64,000 bases of DNA from Arthrobacter sp. SLBN-83 (GTDB taxonomy: Bacteria; Actinomycetota; Actinomycetes; Actinomycetales; Micrococcaceae), in NCBI RefSeq assembly GCF_006715285.1, contig NZ_VFMX01000001.1, positions 4,092,001 through 4,156,000 on the forward strand, in the 5' to 3' direction. Both the position numbers and the translations under genes were made by a program. Positions 58,149-64,000 of the stretch are shown here, one piece after another (position 1 is the stretch's first letter; every line of letters begins with the position of its first letter). Below the pieces are notes generated by a model that ran no database searches, was not told where the DNA came from, and was given only the letters and a program-made list of their open reading frames with translations.

Positions 58149-60239
58149 GTGCAGGAACACGTGTCGGACCCCGTTGTAGGGACGCTGGTGGACAACCGCT
58201 ATGCAGTCGTTTCCAAGCTTGCCCGCGGCGGCATGTCAACGGTCTATCTCGCCGTGGACCAGAGGCTGGACCGCGAAGTGGCACTAAAGGTGCTGCACCC
58301 GCACCTTGCTGCTGACGAAAACTTCCTAGGCAGGCTGGGCCGGGAAGCAAAGGCCGCTGCCCGACTGTCACACCCCCATGTGGTGGGCGTCCTGGACCAA
58401 GGCAATGACGGCACCACGGCCTACCTTGTCATGGAGTACATCAAGGGCCATACGCTCAGGGACGTCATCCGGGACAGGGGCGCCCTGCCGCCCAGGCTGG
58501 CACTGGCACTCATTGATCCCGTGGTGGAGGGTCTGGGCGCGGCGCACGCCGCGGGTTTCATCCATCGTGATGTGAAGCCCGAAAATGTCCTGATCGCCGA
58601 CGACGGCAGGATCAAGATCGGTGACTTTGGCCTGGCTCGCGCCGTCACCAGTTCAACCAGCACCGGAGCGTTGATCGGGACGGTGGCCTACATCTCACCG
58701 GAGCTGGTTTTGGGCAAGCCCGCAGACGCGCGCAGCGATGTCTATTCGGTGGGGATCATGCTGTATGAAATGCTGACCGGCCGGCAGCCGTTCGAGGGCG
58801 AGGTTCCCATCCAGGTGGCCTACCAGCACGTCAACGGCACGGTAGGGCCGCCGTCGGACCAAGTGCCCGGTCTGGCGGAAGAGGTGGACGAGCTGGTGCA
58901 GTGGTGCACGGCCAATGATCCCGAGAACCGGCCGGTGGACGGCAACGCGCTGCTTCAGGAACTGCGGCATATCCGGACCCACCTCACGGACGCCGAACTC
59001 GACCTGCTGCCGCCCGCAGCGGTTGGTCCCGCGTCCCAGCACCACACCGAGGTCCTGGCCCGCGCCAGCAACCCGACAACGTTGCTGCCGCCTTCGCGGC
59101 CTGCTGCGCCGCCGTACCCGCCCGGGCACCTAACGCCCGGACAGCACACCGTGGACGAAGGACAGGCTCACACCGCCCGCGTGGCCTACCAGCGCCCCGG
59201 GCTGGCACTGCCCGACGACGATTCGGACGGCGAATGGTCTCCCCCGCCGCCCCGGCTGGGCAAACGGGCCCAGCGTCGTGCCGACAAGGAAGACGAAAGG
59301 CTCCGGGCCGTGGCCGCTGCCACCCCAGTGCGTACGCTGCGGGACGGAAACCCGCGGCGACGCGGCGCCATCTGGGTCCTGGTCCTGATCCTCGCCGCCC
59401 TGCTGGCCACCGGCGCCGGATGGTTTTTCGGCATGGGACCCGGCGCGGCCGCCGCCGTACCCGCCGTAGCCAACAAGACGGTGGCCCAGGCCCAGCAGGT
59501 CCTGAGCGGGGTGGGTTTCCGTTTCACGACGAGCGATGTGTTCGACGACGAGGTGCCCTCCGGACTGGTGGTGGGCAGTGAGCCGGCTGCGGGGACCCAG
59601 ATCCGGAAGTTCCAGCCCGTCTCCCTGCTGGTCTCGAAGGGTCCACAGCTGTTTCCCCTGCCGAACCTCACCGGTGGGACCCTGGACCAGGCTAAGAGTT
59701 CCCTGAACGCGGCGCAGATGGCGCTGGGGACCGTCGCGGAGAAGTTCGATGAGGACGCGGCGGCAGGCATCGTCCTGTCGCAGGACCCTGCAGCCGGCAC
59801 CCCCGCCCGCCACGGCACCCCCGTGGCAATTGCGGTTTCCAAGGGTCCGCAGCCCATTGCAGTTCCCTCCGTCATCGGCAAGTCCGAAGATGACGCCGTC
59901 GCAGCGATCGAGGCCGCAGGCCTTAATGCCCGTGTGGCCCCGGATGAGGTGTTCGACCGGAACGTCCCGGAGGGCGACGTGGCCAGCCAGTCCCCGGCCA
60001 ACGGGACACTCACCAGGGGCGGGACGGTCACCTTGACCATCTCCAAGGGCCCCAAAATGGTGAACGTCCCCAGCTACATTGGCAAGCAGGCCTCAGAGGC
60101 GCGCAAGGCGCTGGAGGCACTGGGCTTCCAGGTCCGGGTAAACAACATCCTCGGTGGTTTCTTCGGCACCGTGCGGGACCAGTCGCCGGTGGACCGGGAG
60201 GTCCCGGAGGGCTCGGTCGTCACCATCACCGTGGTATAG
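58149..60239 (+). CDS. PASTA-domain Ser/Thr protein kinase at the pknL position
   Basis: A 696-aa transmembrane kinase. The kinase domain (about 16-275) is intact: Lys47 (VALKVL), HRDVKPEN with Asp141, DFG with Asp159, and SPE. A Pro-rich juxtamembrane region and one membrane helix (about 405-427) lead to four PASTA repeats outside (about 435-696), which bind muropeptides or lipid II in this family. The gene order matches M. tuberculosis pknL, but that kinase lacks PASTA repeats. Likely targets by analogy are Rv2175c-like protein and DivIVA. The start is GTG with AGGA upstream. Confidence 0.93.
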   Translation: MQEHVSDPVVGTLVDNRYAVVSKLARGGMSTVYLAVDQRLDREVALKVLHPHLAADENFLGRLGREAKAAARLSHPHVVGVLDQGNDGTTAYLVMEYIKGHTLRDVIRDRGALPPRLALALIDPVVEGLGAAHAAGFIHRDVKPENVLIADDGRIKIGDFGLARAVTSSTSTGALIGTVAYISPELVLGKPADARSDVYSVGIMLYEMLTGRQPFEGEVPIQVAYQHVNGTVGPPSDQVPGLAEEVDELVQWCTANDPENRPVDGNALLQELRHIRTHLTDAELDLLPPAAVGPASQHHTEVLARASNPTTLLPPSRPAAPPYPPGHLTPGQHTVDEGQAHTARVAYQRPGLALPDDDSDGEWSPPPPRLGKRAQRRADKEDERLRAVAAATPVRTLRDGNPRRRGAIWVLVLILAALLATGAGWFFGMGPGAAAAVPAVANKTVAQAQQVLSGVGFRFTTSDVFDDEVPSGLVVGSEPAAGTQIRKFQPVSLLVSKGPQLFPLPNLTGGTLDQAKSSLNAAQMALGTVAEKFDEDAAAGIVLSQDPAAGTPARHGTPVAIAVSKGPQPIAVPSVIGKSEDDAVAAIEAAGLNARVAPDEVFDRNVPEGDVASQSPANGTLTRGGTVTLTISKGPKMVNVPSYIGKQASEARKALEALGFQVRVNNILGGFFGTVRDQSPVDREVPEGSVVTITVV

Positions 60240-60241
60240 CA

Positions 60242-60270
60242 AAGGTGGGCCGGCAACGCCGGCCCACCTT
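60242..60270. terminator. Bidirectional terminator between kinase and DAHP synthase genes
   Basis: Perfect 13-bp stem (AAGGTGGGCCGGC and its complement) with a 3-nt loop, starting 3 bp past the kinase stop, between convergent genes. Confidence 0.8.
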
Positions 60271-60284
60271 AAGCAGTGGTGTCC

Positions 60285-61676
60285 CTAGTGCTTGGCGAGG
60301 GCGCCGGCCACCAGGAAGGCCATTTCGAGGGACTGCATGTGGTTCAGCCGCGGATCGCAGACAGACTCGTAACGGTCCAGGAACGCATCCTGGTCGATCG
60401 GGTCTGCGCCACCCAGGCACTCGGCCACGTCGTCGCCGGTCATCTCCACGTGAAGGCCACCAGGCACGGTGCCCAAGCCGTGGTGCACCTCGAAGAACCC
60501 GCGCACTTCGTCGATGACGTCGTCGAAATTGCGTGTCTTGTAGCCGTTGGGCGAAGTGACCGTGTTGCCGTGCATGGGGTCGGTGACCCACAGGACCTGC
60601 GCGCCGGAAGCGGTGACCTTTTCGACGACGGCCGGCAGCTTTTCGCGGATGTTGCCGGCGCCCATGCGGGTGATGAACGTCAGGCGGCCGGGCTCGCGGT
60701 CCGGGTCCAGCTTGTCGATCAGGCGCAGGGCGTCATCGCCGGTGGTGGACGGGCCGAGCTTGACGCCGATGGGGTTGCGCACGCGGGACAGGAAGTCGAC
60801 GTGGGCGTGGTCCAGTTCGCGGGTGCGCTCCCCGATCCACAGGAAATGCGCGGAGGTGTCGTAGGGGAAGCCGGTGCGGGAGTCGATGCGGGTCAATGCC
60901 CGTTCGTAATCCAGCAGCAGCGCCTCGTGGCTTGCGAAGAACTCGACCCGCTTGAGGGCCTCGAAGTCGGCGCCGCAGGAGTCCATGAACTTGATGGCAC
61001 GGTCGATGTCCCTGGCCAGCGACTCGTAGCGGGCGTGCGCGGGGTTCTCGGTGAACCCCTTGTTCCACTGGTGCACGGAGCGAAGGTCGGCAAAGCCACC
61101 CTGCGTGAAGGCCCTGATGAGGTTCAAGGTGGACGCGGAGGTGTGGTAAGCGCGCAGCATGCGGGAGGCGTCGTGCCCGCGGGATTCCGGGGTGAACTCG
61201 TAACCGTTGACGATGTCGCCGCGGTAGGCGGGCAGGGTCACGCCGTCGCGGGTTTCGTTGTTGGAGGAACGGGGCTTGGCGAACTGGCCTGCCATCCGGC
61301 CCATCTTGATGACGGGCATGGCCGCGCCGTAGGTGAGGACCACGGCCATCTGGAGGATGGTCTTGACGCGGGCGCTGATCTTGTCCGCGGTAGCGGCCTC
61401 GAAGGTTTCCGCGCAGTCGCCGCCCTGCAGCAGGAACGCCTTGCCCTGGGCAGCAGCGGCCAGCCGCTCACGAAGCACGTCCACTTCGCCTGCGAATACC
61501 AGCGGCGGAAGGACTGACAGCTCCTTCACGGACGCATCAAAAACTTCCCGGTCCTGCCAGCTGGGCTGCTGGGAAATGGGAAGGTCCCGCCAGTCGTCCA
61601 GTCCGGGATAGTTGGCCGCTCCGCTCTGTGCGGTGCTGGACAGCGAAAAGGCGGGTTTTGCAGATAGCTCAGTCAC
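60285..61676 (-). CDS. aroG: 3-deoxy-7-phosphoheptulonate synthase, class II
   Basis: The first enzyme of the shikimate pathway, joining phosphoenolpyruvate and erythrose-4-phosphate. The 463-aa protein is class II (plant/M. tuberculosis AroG type), with the metal Cys in LLQGGDCAETFE, then KMGRMAGQFAKPRS, GEFH-like RGDIVNGYEF, and MHGNT near the end. It is alone on its strand; the M. tuberculosis homologue Rv2178c lies in the same place next to pknL. The start is GTG. Confidence 0.95.
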   Translation of the reverse strand: MTELSAKPAFSLSSTAQSGAANYPGLDDWRDLPISQQPSWQDREVFDASVKELSVLPPLVFAGEVDVLRERLAAAAQGKAFLLQGGDCAETFEAATADKISARVKTILQMAVVLTYGAAMPVIKMGRMAGQFAKPRSSNNETRDGVTLPAYRGDIVNGYEFTPESRGHDASRMLRAYHTSASTLNLIRAFTQGGFADLRSVHQWNKGFTENPAHARYESLARDIDRAIKFMDSCGADFEALKRVEFFASHEALLLDYERALTRIDSRTGFPYDTSAHFLWIGERTRELDHAHVDFLSRVRNPIGVKLGPSTTGDDALRLIDKLDPDREPGRLTFITRMGAGNIREKLPAVVEKVTASGAQVLWVTDPMHGNTVTSPNGYKTRNFDDVIDEVRGFFEVHHGLGTVPGGLHVEMTGDDVAECLGGADPIDQDAFLDRYESVCDPRLNHMQSLEMAFLVAGALAKH

Positions 61677-61775
61677 CCTCTAAGACTAGCGGCAGGGGGA
61701 CGCCGGAGGGCACCGGGGCGTCACGCTGCCGGCTCTGCCCGTCACAACTGCGGTGCGTCCCCGGTGAAGGTTCCG

Positions 61776-62600
61776 CTATCCCGCCGCTGTTGTGCCGGCG
61801 TCGTCCTCCATGCCATCGGGCCCGGCGGCTGGACTGCCGGCACCGGTGTCCTGCACGAACTCTCCCTCAGCTGCCACCGGGGCGGCCAGGGGTTCGCCTG
61901 CCGCCTTCGCTTCGCCGGGCTTGCCAGCCAGCCGAAGCTTCACCACGGCCGCGTATTCGTCCACGTACTCCTGCCCGGAGAGCCGCAGCAGGCTGGACAT
62001 GATCTGGTCCGTGACCGTGCGCTGGACCGTCCTGTCCTCGGCCTGCTCACGGTACTGGCTGAAGTCCAGGGGTTCACCGAAGATCATGCCGATCCTGCGG
62101 ATGTTGGGCAGCCGCTTGCCGATGGGCTGGACCTTGTCGGTGCCGATCATGGCAACAGGGATAACGGGGACGCCCGCCTGCAGTGCGAGCCTGGCCACGC
62201 CCACCTTGCCGCGGTACAGCCGCCCATCGGGGCTCCGCGTGCCCTCGGGGTAGATGCCCAGCAGGCCGCCTGCGTTGAGCACTTCCATTCCCGCGTTCAA
62301 GGACGCGGCTGACGCTGCGCCGCCGGACCTGTCCATAGGCAGCTGGTTGGTTAGGCGGAAGAACGCAGCGGTAAGCCTGCCCTTGATGCCCGTCCCGGTG
62401 AAGTATTCCGACTTTGCCAGGAAGACCACAGGCCGGTGCACCATGAGCGGCATGAAAATCGAATCGGAAAACGACAGGTGGTTGGAAGCGATGATGGCCG
62501 CGCCCTGCACCGGGATGTTGTCCAGGCCTTTAACCCACGGCCGAAAAAGCAGCTTGATCACCGGACCGAGGAAGATCCTTTTCATGACCCAATAGAACAC
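61776..62600 (-). CDS. plsC: 1-acyl-sn-glycerol-3-phosphate acyltransferase
   Basis: A 274-aa PlsC-type enzyme that makes phosphatidate. It has the acyltransferase blocks NHLSFSD (NHx4D), LTNQLPMDR, YPEGTRSPDG and VIPVAMIGTDKV. A low-complexity Ala/Gly/Pro tail of about 45 residues follows the domain and is probably disordered. The GTG at 62600 has GGAGAGG upstream; an ATG five codons in (MKRIFLG) is the alternative. Confidence 0.9.
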   Translation of the reverse strand: MFYWVMKRIFLGPVIKLLFRPWVKGLDNIPVQGAAIIASNHLSFSDSIFMPLMVHRPVVFLAKSEYFTGTGIKGRLTAAFFRLTNQLPMDRSGGAASAASLNAGMEVLNAGGLLGIYPEGTRSPDGRLYRGKVGVARLALQAGVPVIPVAMIGTDKVQPIGKRLPNIRRIGMIFGEPLDFSQYREQAEDRTVQRTVTDQIMSSLLRLSGQEYVDEYAAVVKLRLAGKPGEAKAAGEPLAAPVAAEGEFVQDTGAGSPAAGPDGMEDDAGTTAAG

Positions 62601-62711
62601 GTGGTGAACCTCTCCGGAAGGCAGCTTCCAGTCCCCGCATCGGGCCTGGCCAGCGATTCAATGCAACCCTACTCTAGTGAGATTTGGGTGGAACAGTGAC
62701 ACGATGGACTC

Positions 62712-63500
62712 ATGACTGAAAGCAGCATTCCGCCCCGTCCGGCCGCTTTCAGCTATCCAGGCCACGGCGCCAACGCCCGCATCGGGGTGGCCTTGTGCCA
62801 CGGATTTACGGGCAGCCCGCTGAGCATCATGCCCTGGGCGCAGCACCTGGCGGACCTGGGGTACGCGGTGACCGTACCCCTTCTCCCAGGGCACGGAACA
62901 GACTGGCGCCAACTCGCACTGACCGGCTGGAAGGACTGGTACGGCAGCTACGAAAAGGCTTACCTCGACCTTGCCGCGCGGACGGACGCCTGTTTCACTG
63001 CGGGCCTGTCGATGGGCGGCGCCATCGCACTCCTTGCCGCCGCCCGCCATCCGGTGGCGGGCGTCAGCGTGGTCAACCCGGGCCTGACTTTTTACGACTG
63101 GCGTGTCCGGATCATCGGCCTCCTCAAGTACGTCCAGCGCACCACTGTCCCCCTCCAGGAGGACCAGACCGGCGCCCCCGCAACCGACGACGGCGACTAC
63201 ACGCTGACTCCGCTGTCTGCGGTGCACGAGCTGAAGAAACTGTTCCGTGCAGCCGTGCGGGGCCTGCCCAGCGTGAACGCTCCCGTCCAGGTTTTCAAGT
63301 CGCGCACAGACGCCGTGGTGCCGCCCACCTCCCTGGCCCTGCTGCGGAAAGGGTTGGGCGCGAACCTCGTGGCGGTGGAGGAGCTTGCCAGCAGCGGACA
63401 TGTGGCTACTCTGGACGTTGACGCGCCCGCCATCTTCGCCGGTTCGGGCGAATTTTTCGCCGGCCACGCACGCCGCACCACCACCTTGGAGACGCCATGA
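62712..63500 (+). CDS. Alpha/beta hydrolase (carboxylesterase-like), copy 1
   Basis: A 262-aa alpha/beta hydrolase. The oxyanion motif HGFTGSP, the nucleophile elbow GLSMGG (Ser100), an Asp in FKSRTDAVVPP and a His in SSGHVATLD make a complete catalytic set. The pattern is like the Est30/monoglyceride lipase group; the substrate is unknown. It overlaps the next, related gene by 4 bp (ATGA). Confidence 0.9.
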   Translation: MTESSIPPRPAAFSYPGHGANARIGVALCHGFTGSPLSIMPWAQHLADLGYAVTVPLLPGHGTDWRQLALTGWKDWYGSYEKAYLDLAARTDACFTAGLSMGGAIALLAAARHPVAGVSVVNPGLTFYDWRVRIIGLLKYVQRTTVPLQEDQTGAPATDDGDYTLTPLSAVHELKKLFRAAVRGLPSVNAPVQVFKSRTDAVVPPTSLALLRKGLGANLVAVEELASSGHVATLDVDAPAIFAGSGEFFAGHARRTTTLETP

Positions 63501-64000
63501 CGTCCGGTCCGGACCACAGCCCGTTCAGCAGCGCCTTCAACGGCGAAGGACCGCGCACGGGAGTGGTGCTCTCCCACGGCTTCACGGGAAGCCCGCATGG
63601 CCTTCGCGCCTGGGCCCAGGCATTCGCCGCTGCCGGTTTCGCTGTCCGGATGCCTTTGCTGCCCGGGCATGGGACCACCTGGCAGGACCTTGCCCGCACC
63701 CGCTGGCATCAATGGCACGGTGCCCTGGACGATGCCTTCCTGGAACTGGACGCCGAATGCGACCAGGTTTTCGCGGCCGGCCTGAGCATGGGCGGGGCCC
63801 TCGCCCTGCGCGTTGCCGCCACCCGGCCCGTGGCTGGTGTGCTGCTGGTGAACCCCGGCCTGGTGATTGACGATCCGAGGGCGCCGCTGGCCGGACTCCT
63901 CAAGCTGGTTTTGAAGAGCACCCCGTCCATTGGCAACGACATCCTTAAGGCGGGGGTGGATGAGGGCGCCTATGCCCGCACCCCCGTGGCCGCGGCCCAT
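63497..64000 (+). CDS. Alpha/beta hydrolase, copy 2 (partial, runs off the window)
   Basis: The first 168 residues of a second alpha/beta hydrolase, clearly related to its neighbour: HGFTGSPHGLRAWAQ, PLLPGHGTTWQDLARTRW and GLSMGGALAL (Ser97). The frame is open to the window end, so the Asp and His of the triad lie outside. The close match and overlap suggest tandem duplication. Both are likely made together. Confidence 0.88.
   Translation, partial: MTSGPDHSPFSSAFNGEGPRTGVVLSHGFTGSPHGLRAWAQAFAAAGFAVRMPLLPGHGTTWQDLARTRWHQWHGALDDAFLELDAECDQVFAAGLSMGGALALRVAATRPVAGVLLVNPGLVIDDPRAPLAGLLKLVLKSTPSIGNDILKAGVDEGAYARTPVAAAH

Overview
The window is chromosomal core DNA from a high-GC actinobacterium. 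It most resembles a Micrococcaceae member of the Arthrobacter/Pseudarthrobacter type. The pointers are strong G/C codon bias, many GTG/TTG starts, Ala/Pro-rich linkers, a polyphosphate glucokinase, an actinobacterial dcw (division and cell wall) order without ftsA, and a MurE whose substrate motif (DDPH instead of DNPR) suits L-Lys peptidoglycan. The genus call is inference from content, not a database match. No rRNA, tRNA, CRISPR array, IS element, prophage or clear pseudogene was seen.

Layout. 1-11 kb: sucB (2-oxoglutarate dehydrogenase E2), a small membrane protein, an OsmC peroxidase, a tricorn-type protease, a TIGR01777 epimerase, a kinase with degenerate motifs, and lipB-lipA, which make the lipoate used by SucB. 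11-14 kb: DUF4191, DUF3817, an EamA transporter and an RDD protein. 14-21 kb: nitrogen block with glnA (adenylylatable), a GNAT, glnE and glnA2; a tandem GlnR-type box precedes glnA. 21-31 kb: panB, a mini SPOR protein, map, ppgK, nrdR, hisD with a membrane partner, a flavin reductase and dnaE.

31-52 kb, all on the minus strand: the dcw cluster. In transcription order it runs mraZ-rsmH-ftsL-ftsI-murE-murF-mraY-murD-ftsW-murG-murC-ftsQ-ftsZ-pgeF-yggS-sepF-yggT-divIVA-lspA-rluD, then dnaE. Most junctions are short gaps or 4- or 8-bp overlaps, so translational coupling is likely. 52-64 kb: DUF3040, dinB, a lipoprotein with a polyprenyl diphosphate synthase, then a block like the M. tuberculosis pknL region: Rv2175c-type DNA-binding protein, a LysM/lytic-transglycosylase-like protein, a PASTA Ser/Thr kinase, class II DAHP synthase, a PlsC acyltransferase and two tandem alpha/beta hydrolases, the second cut by the window edge.

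I found no convincing new multi-gene system. The more interesting signals are regulatory: a mirrored pair of promoter/MraZ-box modules upstream of mraZ, a 22-bp-period GlnR site at glnA, a NrdR-like palindrome before nrdR, and several genes with a TAnnnT box 6-7 nt before the start codon, which suggests leaderless mRNAs. The degenerate kinase at 7.5-9.3 kb and the linker-split tricorn protein are the most unusual proteins.
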